A stretch of 64,000 nucleotides of DNA from Chamaea fasciata (taxonomy: Eukaryota > Chordata > Aves > Passeriformes > Sylviidae). Positions 49,163 to 58,600 of this stretch are shown here, piece by piece; within the stretch, counting starts at the first letter, position 1; the number at the start of each line of letters is the position of its first letter. The stretch covers positions 39,349,185 through 39,413,184 of the forward strand of contig JARCOQ010000004.1 of assembly GCA_029207755.1 (NCBI GenBank), read 5' to 3'. The notes under the pieces are model-generated. The model had not been told where the DNA came from. It did no database searches and saw only the letters and a list, made by a program, of their open reading frames with translations. A program made the translations under genes and the position numbers.

Positions 49163-52100
49163 CTACACACAGTTCTCACTTAAAATAAGGTCTCCTTGTG
49201 GTACACAGTGGGTGTCCCCATCCTTTTGCATCACCCACCAAGTGTAACCAGGTCCTTGTGCAAAGACAACCCCACGGATGGGTTTGCCCTTGCCCGAGGT
49301 GGGATTAATCCAAACAGTCTTTCCTAACATACCTCTCATGTGTACCACAGGGACCCTATCTCCATCCACTGTATGCAAGGATTCAGACTGGGCAGGACCA
49401 GCTCGATTGATGGACCCTCGGGTATTGACCATCCAGGTGGCCTTCGCTAAGTTCTGTTCCCAATTTTTGAAGGTCCCTCCACCAAGTGCCTTAAGGGTAG
49501 TTTTAAGCAGTCCATTGCAGCGTTCCACCTTCCCAGCAGCTGGTGCATGGTATGGGATATGGTATATCCATTCGATTCCGTGTTCTGTGGCCCAAGTGCT
49601 TATAAGGCCATTCTTGAAATGAGTCCCGTTGTCTGACTCAATTCTCTCAGGGGTGCCATGTCTCCACAGGACCTGCTTTTCCAGGCCCAAGATGGTGTTC
49701 CGGGCAGTAGCATGAGGCACAGGGTAGGTCTCCAGCCATCCAGTGGTTGCTTCCACCATGGTGAGCACGTAGTGCTTGCCTTGGCGGGTTTGGGGAAGGG
49801 TGATGTAGTCAATTTGCCAGGCTTCCCCATACCTATACTTTGACCATCGTCCACCATACCACAGAGGCTTCACTCGCTTGGCCTGTTTGATCGCAGCACA
49901 GGTCTCGCAGTCATGGATAGCCTGGGAGATGCTGTCCATACTAATGTCCACCCCTCGGTCACGAGCCCATCGATATGTTGCATCTCTCCCTTGATGACCA
50001 GAGGCATCATGAGCCCAACGAGCTAGGAATAATTCTCCTTTGTGCTGCCAGTCTAGATCAACCTGAGATACTTTCACCTTGGCAGCTCGATCCACCTGCT
50101 CGTTGTTGTGATGTTCTTCATTAGCCCGACTCTTGGGTACGTGCGCATCCACGTGTCGAACCTTCACGGTCAGCCTTTCTACTCGGGTGGCGATGTCCTG
50201 CCAAATCTCAGCAGCCCAGATGGGTTTCCCTCTGCGCTGCCAGTTGGCCTTTCTCCAGCGGTCCAGCCATCCCCACAGAGCATTAGCTACCATCCATGAG
50301 TCAGTGTAGAGATAGAGCCTTGGCCACTTCTCTCGTTCAGCAATATCCAAAGCCAGCTGGACAGCTTTAAGCTCTGCGACCTGACTCGATCCACCTTCTC
50401 CCTCGGTAGCTTGTGCAACTCGTCGTGTGGGGCTCCATACAGCAGCTTTCCACTTCCGGTTAGTACCTACAATTCGGCAGGAACCGTCGGTGAAAAGGGC
50501 ATATCGTCTCTCACTCTCTGGTAGCTCGTTATATGGTGGGGCTTCCTCGGCCCGTGTCACTTGCTCCTCCTCTTCTTCAGAGGATAATCCAAAGGTCTCA
50601 CCTTCAGGCCAGTTTGTTATAATTTCCAGAATCCCAGGGCGATTCAGGTTTCCAATACGGGCGCGCTGCGTGATCAGGGCGATCCATTTGCTCCACGTGG
50701 TGTCGGTGGCGTGATGTGTGGTAGGAACCTTTCCCTTGAACATCCACCCCAGCACCGGTAGTCGAGGTGCCAGAAGCAGCTGTGCTTCAGTACCAATCAC
50801 CTCTGAGGCAGCTTGGACTCCTTCATAGGCGGCTAAGATTTCCTTCTCTGTGGGAGTGTAGTTGGCTTCGGATCCTCTGTAGCTTCGGCTCCAGAATCCC
50901 AGTGGTCGTCCCCGAGTCTCACCCGGCACCTTCTGCCAAAGGCTCCATGACAGACCATGGCTCCCGGCTGCAGAGTAAAGCACATTCTTCACCTCTGATC
51001 CCGTCCTGACTGGGCCAAGGGCTACCGCATGAGCGATTTCCTGCTTGATCTGGGCGAAAGCTTGCTGCTGTTCTGGGCCCCAGTGGAAATCGTTCTTCTT
51101 GCGGGTAACCAGGTAGAGAGGGTTCACGATTTGGCTATACTCGGGAATGTGCATCCTCCAGAAGCCTATGGCACCTAGGAAAGCTTGTGTTTCCTTCTTG
51201 TTGGTCGGTGGAGACATTGCAGTGATCTTATTGATGACTTCAGTGGGAATCTGACGCCGTCCATCTTGCCACTTCACTCCCAGAAACTGGATCTCTCGAG
51301 CAGGTCCCTTGACTTTGCTCCTCTTGATGGCAAAGCCGGCCTTCAGGAGAATCTGAATGATCTTCTCTCCCTTCTCAAAGACTTCTGTTGCAGTGTTTCC
51401 CCACACGATAATGTCGTCAATGTATTGCAGGTGTTCTGGAGCCTCACCCTTTTCCAGTGCAGCCTGGATCAGTCCATGGCAAATGGTGGGACTGTGCTTC
51501 CACCCCTGGGGCAGTCGGTTCCAGGTGTACTGCACGCCCCTCCAGGTGAAGGCAAACTGAGGCCTGCATTCTGCTGCCAGAGGAATGGAGAAAAAGGCAT
51601 TTGCAATATCAATGGTCGCATACCATTTTGCTGCCTTGGATTCCAGCTCATACTGAAGCTCCAACATGTCTGGTACGGCAGCGCTCAGTGGTGGTGTGAC
51701 TTCATTCAGGCCACGGTAATCCACTGTCAGTCTCCATTCTCCGCTGGACTTACGCACGGGCCATATAGGGCTATTAAAGGGTGAACGAGCCTTGCTTACC
51801 ACCCCTTGGCTCTCCAGCTCACGAATCATCTTATGGATGGGGACCACAGAGTCTCTGTCGGTGCGATATTGCCTACGGTGCACTGTTGCTCGGGCGATCG
51901 GCACCTGTTGTTCTTCAACTTTCAGTAGTCCCACAGCAGAGGGGTCGTCTGAGAGTCCAGGCAAGGTACTCAGTTGTCTGATGCCTTCTGTCTCTAGAGC
52001 AGCTATGCCAAAAACCCAGCGGTATCCTCTTGGGTCTTTGAAATACCCATTTCTGAGATAGTCTATGCCCAAAATGCATGGGGCCTCTGGACCAGTCACA

Positions 52101-52336
52101 ATGGGGTGTTTCTGCCATTCTTTCCCAGTTAGACTTACTTCAGCTTCCAGTACAGTCAGCTCCTGGGATCCTCCTGTCACCCCAGAAATGGAAATGGGTT
52201 CTGCTCCCACGTACCTTGATGGCATCAGAGTACACTGAGCACCGGTATCAACCAGAGCCGTATATCTTTGTGGGTCAGATGTTCCAGGCCATCGGATCCA
52301 CACAGTCCAGTAGATCCGATTGTCCCTTTCCTCCAC
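49163..52336 (-). CDS. pol: ERVL Pol: protease, RT, RNase H, integrase
   Basis: 1057 codons with no break, numbered from the first Met after the gag stop. Protease DTGA at 30-33; RT with LPQGWKHSP (275-283) and YIDD (305-308); RNase H with TDGS (616-619), Glu655, YTDS (677-680) and DAH (730-732); integrase zinc-binding H776, H781, C810, C813 and catalytic D843, D902, E938 with the classic 35-residue spacing between the last two. All catalytic residues are present. The frame is continuous with gag except for one UAG, so translation is most likely as Gag-Pol by readthrough, not from this Met. No dUTPase follows integrase. Confidence 0.96.
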   Translation of the reverse strand: MEERDNRIYWTVWIRWPGTSDPQRYTALVDTGAQCTLMPSRYVGAEPISISGVTGGSQELTVLEAEVSLTGKEWQKHPIVTGPEAPCILGIDYLRNGYFKDPRGYRWVFGIAALETEGIRQLSTLPGLSDDPSAVGLLKVEEQQVPIARATVHRRQYRTDRDSVVPIHKMIRELESQGVVSKARSPFNSPIWPVRKSSGEWRLTVDYRGLNEVTPPLSAAVPDMLELQYELESKAAKWYATIDIANAFFSIPLAAECRPQFAFTWRGVQYTWNRLPQGWKHSPTICHGLIQAALEKGEAPEHLQYIDDIIVWGNTATEVFEKGEKIIQILLKAGFAIKRSKVKGPAREIQFLGVKWQDGRRQIPTEVINKITAMSPPTNKKETQAFLGAIGFWRMHIPEYSQIVNPLYLVTRKKNDFHWGPEQQQAFAQIKQEIAHAVALGPVRTGSEVKNVLYSAAGSHGLSWSLWQKVPGETRGRPLGFWSRSYRGSEANYTPTEKEILAAYEGVQAASEVIGTEAQLLLAPRLPVLGWMFKGKVPTTHHATDTTWSKWIALITQRARIGNLNRPGILEIITNWPEGETFGLSSEEEEEQVTRAEEAPPYNELPESERRYALFTDGSCRIVGTNRKWKAAVWSPTRRVAQATEGEGGSSQVAELKAVQLALDIAEREKWPRLYLYTDSWMVANALWGWLDRWRKANWQRRGKPIWAAEIWQDIATRVERLTVKVRHVDAHVPKSRANEEHHNNEQVDRAAKVKVSQVDLDWQHKGELFLARWAHDASGHQGRDATYRWARDRGVDISMDSISQAIHDCETCAAIKQAKRVKPLWYGGRWSKYRYGEAWQIDYITLPQTRQGKHYVLTMVEATTGWLETYPVPHATARNTILGLEKQVLWRHGTPERIESDNGTHFKNGLISTWATEHGIEWIYHIPYHAPAAGKVERCNGLLKTTLKALGGGTFKNWEQNLAKATWMVNTRGSINRAGPAQSESLHTVDGDRVPVVHMRGMLGKTVWINPTSGKGKPIRGVVFAQGPGYTWWVMQKDGDTHCVPQGDLILSENCV

Positions 52337-52360
52337 CTGGCTAGAGGCAGGGCCCCCCTA
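52337..52360 (-). promoter_or_regulatory. Gag-Pol junction: in-frame UAG, readthrough candidate
   Basis: Codons read CAG GAA UAG GGG GGC CCU. gag and pol are in the same phase (54157 minus 52336 is a multiple of three), with seven sense codons between the UAG and the first pol Met. A purine-rich UAG-G context with GC-rich sequence after it resembles the readthrough signals of gammaretroviruses. Confidence 0.75.
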
Positions 52361-54157
52361 TTCCTGGTCATGGCATACATTGCTCTCTTCTTGTAAATAT
52401 GTTTCTGAGGTTCCTTCAAGAGGATCAGTCATATCATCATTCCTGTACTGTCTGGAGTTCTGTGCACGAGAGACCGGAGCAACATTGATTCTAGATGGGC
52501 TCTTTGTGGTAGGTGTTTCTCTTTTCAGTTCACGTACCCGGGCTGCTAAGGAGGAGGTGGGTTTTCCATCCCGCTTCCTCATGTCTTCTCCATGCTCCCG
52601 AAGAAAAGACCAGAGGTTACCTCGGGGTGTGTATCCTCTCTCCCTGGCTGGGGGACGCCTGCTCCTAATGGCAGAGACTCTCATTGGCTCTGGCTGGATA
52701 TGGTAAATTTCTTCCTTAAGTTCTTTTTTCAGTTTCTGATGGCCTTCTTCAATCAAGTTCCGGACTTGCTCAGCCAGTCTTGTTTCCACAGACGAGACAT
52801 GGGTACGAACTGGGGCAGTGACAGTGTCCTCGTAAATTCTTAGTTTATTAGCCAAGACACCTACCCTGTCCTCACCTTCCCTCCATTGCAGTGTTGCCAG
52901 GTAACGTGAGTACATCTCGGGTCCAAGCCGTGCAAATCTCAACCACATCCGTGATGTGCACTGGACACCATCTGGGTTTTTAGGAAATCTCTCATCTTCT
53001 GAAAAAATGATCTCCAACACAGCCAATTCCCTCAGGCATCGGATACCTTGTTCTATTGTGTTCCATTTTCCTTGGTGCACTTGGAGGTCTTCTTTACAAA
53101 GGTATCTATCCTTCACACTTGTTAGCAGTCGCTGCCAGAGGCTGAGAGGTTCTTGGCTTTTCCCAATCCCCTGGTCAATGACCACATCCCGGGACAACGA
53201 TCCCAGTTGCCTGGCCTCACTTCCATCCAGAATGGTGTCATTGGCTGCAGCGTCCCAGATGCGGAGCAGCCAGGTCAGGATGGACTTGTTGGTCTGGCGG
53301 GTGAATTCCCTTTGCAGGTCACGCAGCTCACCCAGAGATAGAGAGCGAGTGATGATTTCTGGCTCTGTCTCTTCTGCTGATTGTGAAGGTCCTGCTGCAC
53401 CCTCATCAGTCACTATGCGGACTGATTTGGTCCTTGATTTCTTCTTCTGAACGGGGGCAACTGCTACTGGTTTAGGCTGTTCCGGTTCGGTGATGGTTTG
53501 TGTGGAGATGCTGATGGCACCCTTAGTCCCTTTCTCCTCTGTGACAGTCTGCGTAGATGTGGACACTGTTGCCTCACTTTTGGCTTCTTTCTCCTCTGTG
53601 ACGGTCTGTGTAGATGAGGACACTGTTGCCTTGCCTTTGGTTCCTTTCACCTCTGTGACACTCTGTGTAGACACTGATATTGTTGCTCTGCTTCTTTTTC
53701 CCTCTTCCTCTTCCTTCAGAACACGCTGTATCACACCATGTAGTGTTTTGATTCTAAGCATGGTGCGGGCCGTGCAGAGAAGACAAAGCAGGACTAACAA
53801 CAACATCATGCTGTCCTTGGCATCCAGAGGGTATTCCATATTTTCAAAAACTGCTGTGTCATGCCTGAAAAGCTGGAAAAAATCATTCTTCACCCCTCCC
53901 CACAGGGGCTGGGTGAGATTGTTGAGGCCCCAGATGTAGCATCCTAGACCAGAACAAGAAAACAAAAGTGGGTGTATATTCTGAATAATGTTCATTGCCT
54001 CAGAGTTTATCAAGCAATGGACATAATAGACTACTAAAGCAATTTTAGTACCATACCCTGGTCTACGCAGGAGCATTAAGACTGGCAGATAGTGCCCCAG
54101 TTGTGGAAAAATATAGAGAGATAGATATAAGACACATGTAAGCATGTTGAGCATCAT
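52358..54157 (-). CDS. gag: ERVL Gag, intact
   Basis: 599 codons from the first ATG after the primer site (60 bases away) to a UAG at 52358-52360. The N-terminus is unusually hydrophobic: segments at about 2-30, 37-50 and 115-134. Residues 158-225 hold four imperfect copies of a roughly 20-residue unit with STQTVTEEKG. After a Lys/Arg patch the middle and C-terminal parts are helical and charged, resembling capsid. No CCHC zinc knuckle is seen; basic Arg/Lys-rich stretches near 500-580 may bind RNA instead, as in spuma-type Gag. Family known role: assembles intracellular particles. An internal Met at 107 is an alternative start. Confidence 0.88.
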   Translation of the reverse strand: MMLNMLTCVLYLSLYIFPQLGHYLPVLMLLRRPGYGTKIALVVYYVHCLINSEAMNIIQNIHPLLFSCSGLGCYIWGLNNLTQPLWGGVKNDFFQLFRHDTAVFENMEYPLDAKDSMMLLLVLLCLLCTARTMLRIKTLHGVIQRVLKEEEEGKRSRATISVSTQSVTEVKGTKGKATVSSSTQTVTEEKEAKSEATVSTSTQTVTEEKGTKGAISISTQTITEPEQPKPVAVAPVQKKKSRTKSVRIVTDEGAAGPSQSAEETEPEIITRSLSLGELRDLQREFTRQTNKSILTWLLRIWDAAANDTILDGSEARQLGSLSRDVVIDQGIGKSQEPLSLWQRLLTSVKDRYLCKEDLQVHQGKWNTIEQGIRCLRELAVLEIIFSEDERFPKNPDGVQCTSRMWLRFARLGPEMYSRYLATLQWREGEDRVGVLANKLRIYEDTVTAPVRTHVSSVETRLAEQVRNLIEEGHQKLKKELKEEIYHIQPEPMRVSAIRSRRPPARERGYTPRGNLWSFLREHGEDMRKRDGKPTSSLAARVRELKRETPTTKSPSRINVAPVSRAQNSRQYRNDDMTDPLEGTSETYLQEESNVCHDQE

Positions 54158-54216
54158 AGCGAACAGGTGTCTTCTTCAATACAAAATTGTAATTCTGACT
54201 TTTCTCAGTGCCTTGT

Positions 54217-54234
54217 GCCCCACGTTGGGCGCCA
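54217..54234 (-). other. ERVL primer binding site, tRNA-Lys
   Basis: Minus strand TGGCGCCCAACGTGGGGC matches the tRNA-Lys1,2 3' end over all 18 bases as I know it. It lies four bases after the 5' LTR. Confidence 0.92.
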
Positions 54235-54238
54235 AAAA

Positions 54239-54760
54239 TGTAGTAGTTTGAAGGCAAAACAAATGAGAGGCTCCAAGTCAGAGATACAATTTAATAGGAA
54301 AAAAAAAAGGAAAGAAAGTAAAATAAAATCGATGCAATAATACAAAAGACCGCTGACAGAGTCAGAATACAACCTGAGCGGAGTGATGGAAGCAGTCCAG
54401 ATGAGGTGGTCTTCCTGAAGCAGTGATCCTGTAGAAAGGTCTGGTAGCTCGGGTCCTCTGGGAATCCAGTGGGTAAGCGCCCCTCTGGTGTTCAGAGTCT
54501 CAGCTTATATCCAGGCTGGAATGCTTGGTTTCTCCCTCTGGGCGGAGCATCCCACAATGGGATGGTGAGTCATGTGATAAGGCCTGATGGGCCCATTAAC
54601 AGGAGGTAGTCCAGGAGGGGGTTATCTGTGAGCTGTGTAGCAAAGGTGCTGATGGCCCATTAACAGAAGATAAGCCAGAGTGGGGGAGGCAGGGAGCACT
54701 GCCTCACCTGGTTTCAACAGTTCATGAAGATGGTGATAGAATATACTTCAACCCAGGACA
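54239..54760 (-). repeat. ERVL 5' LTR (522 bp)
   Basis: Differs from the 3' LTR by two A/G substitutions, one base in an A run and one base in a G run. Carries the U3 promoter with TATA box at about 54500-54510 for the provirus transcript. Confidence 0.95.
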
Positions 54761-54765
54761 CAGGC
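54761..54765. repeat. Target-site duplication caggc, right copy (ERVL)
   Basis: Identical to 48541-48545. Confidence 0.92.
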
Positions 54766-55224
54766 AAGAAAGAAAAATATTTTTTTTCCTAGTCCAATTC
54801 TGACCCTTAACTCAGGGTAGATATTTCTACCCTTCTCATCAGCATGTGATGTAACAAAGAGATGTTAGTTTCTGTTAAGTGTTTTGTTTCCTCCACATCA
54901 TTTCAATGAAAGAAGAACAAAGTTAAAAGTGCTGGATGGTCCTATGTTTAAAAATTCTATGCCAGAAATAAAGAAAAGTTGAAGAGATGGACTATGTTAA
55001 GTAATGAGACCTTGTTTTCTATACAAAGAATAAAACCCAGAAAAAAAACTCCAGAGAAAATAGGCAGTTATTTTAGGTTTCACATCTTCTAACAAAAAGC
55101 TGTTTCACATTTTTAAGCAGTAGTTACACAAAACTGTCTGCCAAAAGAAATTGTGCAAACTTTCCATGAAACAGCTGCTACTTCTACCTTTTTTAAAATA
55201 TTTTGAGCTTTAATTTTTAAATTT
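54766..55224. other. Intergenic, nothing recognised
   Basis: AT-rich DNA between the provirus and a CR1 fragment. Confidence 0.5.
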
Positions 55225-55605
55225 CTCCTTTTAAAAGGAGAGCCTTGAGAGGGCTGTGAGGAGATCTCATCACTGTCTGCAACTCCGTAAAAGGTGATTG
55301 TGGTGAGTCGGGGGCCCATATCTGCTATAGTGCCTGCAGAGAGAGGACAAGAGGAAGTGGCCTTAAACTGAGACCAAGGACAGTCAGATTTGATACTAGA
55401 AAAGAATTGTCACTGTTAGGGTGGTCATGTATTGGAATAGGTTGCCCAGGGAGTTGATGGAGCCACCATCCCTGGAGGTGCTCAAGAGACATCTGGATCT
55501 GGCACTGGGTGATGCGGTTTAGGAGTTTTAGGGCAGTGCTGGGTTCATGGTTGGGCTTGATGAACTTGAAGGTCTCTCCCAACCTCAGTTATTCTATGAA
55601 AACAC
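55225..55605 (+). mobile_element. CR1 LINE 3' fragment, plus orientation
   Basis: 'ggttgcccagggagttgatg' followed by gagccaccatccctgg, then 'ctcaagagacatctggatct' and an end at ctctcccaacctcagttattctatga. This is the standard CR1 3' UTR with its tail. Confidence 0.9.
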
Positions 55606-55609
55606 TGAC

Positions 55610-58600
55610 CTGGGTATTGAAGGGTAAATATGCTGGACTTTGTCTTTCAAACACATTGAAACAACTTGGCATTTACATGGGCCAAAATACTTAGAAGTGT
55701 TTTCATTTCAGAACTTTTTGAATGTGTATATAGCAAGTGAGGTGGAGTCAGCCCTGATATTCACCGTATAATAACATACCAGGAATAAAGGGTCTATGGT
55801 TACATTAGCATTTGAATTGTCTCCCTGGTATGAGACCATTTATCTAATTTAGTGTTTCCAAATATTCTGACATGTCAAATAAATGTGAAATAATTGAATC
55901 CATAGAAATATCAAAATGACTATTTTTCAAAAGAGAGAAAGAGAGTAAAAAGATGAGGGAAGTAGCAAAAAGAGAGTAGTAAGCGATTTATAAATGTGCA
56001 TGTCCAATCCAGCATTTTGATAAAAACTTGTGTGACATTTTGTCCTCTGGGTGCTCAATAGTTTTGCCACATTCCTCAGTGTGTAAATTCTGAAAGAGGC
56101 CCACCTTTTTCTCATGAATTTTCACCTATTCATGTGCTCCTCCATTGCTTGACACAGAGGAGATCTTCTTGCCCTTCACATTGTTTTAAACTTTTAAACC
56201 ATTAGAGAGAATATGACTCTGATAGTCTGGCAAAAAACCTTACCTCATTCTGTTCTCAGAATCTGTCCTAATAAAAGAGGTATTTCCTCACATTTCTTTA
56301 GAAAAGCTGGTGTCATCAACCTCTCAACAGAGATGGCAATGGATCTCTTCACAACTTAACTATCAAGCTTTCGGTAGTTAATTGCTATTTTGTAGTGTTC
56401 CACAGGCTTTGACCATGACCTTAAAGCCTACACTTCTCAAATATTTACTTCACTTCTTGAAAAAAAACAATTACCATTTTCAGACTTCTTATGCACAAGA
56501 TTTTGGGAGCATAGTGGGAGAAGAAGAGATCTTTGAGTAGAAGATTTAGACTGCAATTTTGTCTTCCAATTTTAAACTCTTTCCTACAAAAACTTAAATG
56601 AACTAATCTTAAAAAGGAGAACTGCTTTAAATGCTTTCAGAGGAAAATCAGGGTAGTGATCCTACCAAACAACAATGAGAACTTTGCCTGAAGGTATGCA
56701 GTCATCGCTTTGGTAGGGCCTGCGCAAGTAGTATGCCAAGACCAGCAGAAGAAATCAATCCCACAAAACTTAAAAATTCAGAAAGAAAATTTCCCCTCAT
56801 ATAAAAAGGAAGCCTCTTTTACCCCTACCTTCTTAAATGACAATGCCTTACAATCCTTGCTTTCTACTTTACATGCACCTAAGTCTTGTACATACATCTC
56901 TTAATACTTACACATAAGGACCAACCTTCTTCCAAATTCAATTTTCTCCATGTTTTTTGGAATTCAGGTGATTCCAAAACTTGACTTTAAGGTTGCTACA
57001 GGAAAGGACTATTCTAGCATCAGAAGCACATCACTAAATTCAGTTGGAGAGGCTTAAGAATTAGTAGTAAATTGCACAAAATGTCTCCAGAAATGCGTAC
57101 CACTTTATCAGTCCAACGTGGACTATGTCACAAGCTTTAGAGTATTTTACATAGTCCTATTCTGTGGGGCTTTCAGCCCAGCAGTAACTGCGGTCACTTG
57201 TGTAAGGGTGTCTCAGAACTTCATCCAAACCCTCACGGTCTCTTTTTGCAGTAGATGTTTTCTTCTTCATGTCTGTCCCAATTCTGCTTCTAGGACTACT
57301 TAAAAACTTGGATAGCTATTTTCACTGGCCTTATGGGTGACATAGACACACAATGGATAGGCATAAACCACAGCTGATCTGAACTACTTTGATTTGATGT
57401 GTATTTATACTCTGCCATGCACATAATTAACTGTTACCTCAAGGAGCAAAACTTGGGTGGACAAATACTCTGGTGCTTTGTCCAAGAACAGTGAATGGAG
57501 GTCCTCAGAACGCCACAATCTGTGGTAACTTTGAGCTAATAATTCTTTCTTTGCCTGGGGTTTTAATCTCGGCAACTGCAGAGCAATTCTTCTTTTCCCT
57601 ACAACTTTTTCTGCTTTTGTCCTCAGACAATGGAAGCTGTCAGTACAGGAAATCTCTTGCTGTGCCTTTGACTGGAACCAGAATGAGAAAACTCTACCTC
57701 ACCTTCAACTTTCTGTGCGGTCTGTTGGAATGACACTAAAATAAATGCTAAAAAAATCTGGCCAGCTCTGTTTAGGCCATTCAAACTAACATTACTTTCA
57801 GCTGTTTGCAGCTTCTTGGTTCCACTGTGTGAAGTGGCAGTTTAAAATATGTTGTTGTTAAATTAGTTTAACAATTCCTGTATAAACAGAACTAAGTCCC
57901 ATCTAAACAGCTAAACCACTGTTTTTCACTAGATGCCTGACTGGGGGGAATTTCCAATAAGAACTGACGTAATACTTCGGCTTGTGAAATAGACAGACAG
58001 TGTTGCCTGTGTCATCCCTGGGCTGCATTGCAGAGGCATATCTTTGTGTCAACAAGGTGATGTGACCTGTCCTCATAATTGATGCAAAAGTACTGGCAGT
58101 CTGGGAGAACTACAGCTGGCAAAGTTAGAAGTTAGCTCTGTGACTTTCAGGTGAGGTCAGGTGATGGGAACAAACTTGCTTTAGACAAGCAAAAGTAAAC
58201 AAGTTTCAAATAGGCAATGTTTTTGACACAACCTGTATTTCCAGAGAAAAGCAAAACCTAATACACATTCTGACCAAAGGCCGAATGCTGAGCCTTGGCT
58301 GCATATGCTGAATTTTCATTGTAATCAGCAGGAATTCTGTATATGTTGAAGGTCAAAACTGAACCCCAACTTCAGCTCAGATCAATATAACCATGTGATT
58401 TTGCCAGCTCCACCTAAGTGTAATAAAGTAGAATTTAAGCTATCACATCACTGACTAGTTCATTTCATGTTTAAGCAAAGATACAGAAGTTGAAATTAAT
58501 GGCAGTCCAAGAAAATGAAAGTAAATGTAAACCAAACAAATACCTTGAAGTACAAAATATAAAATCCCAGACATTTATCAAAGCATAGCTTAAATGTTCT

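Larger units (their letters stand above)
48546..54760 (-). mobile_element. ERVL-type provirus with intact gag-pol, no env
   Basis: A 6.2 kb element: near-identical LTRs, perfect 5 bp duplication, exact tRNA-Lys primer site, gag and pol open from end to end, polypurine tract against the 3' LTR. Only 93 bases separate the pol stop from the 3' LTR, so there is no room for env. Pol order PR-RT-RNaseH-IN and the 5 bp duplication point to class III (spumavirus-related, ERVL) elements. The dUTPase found after integrase in mammalian ERV-L is not seen. It could move by intracellular retrotransposition if expressed; that is inference. Confidence 0.95.

Noticed and set aside
49278..51784. Several plus-strand frames of 60-200 codons
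   Set aside because: They are shadows of the ERVL pol gene on the opposite strand.
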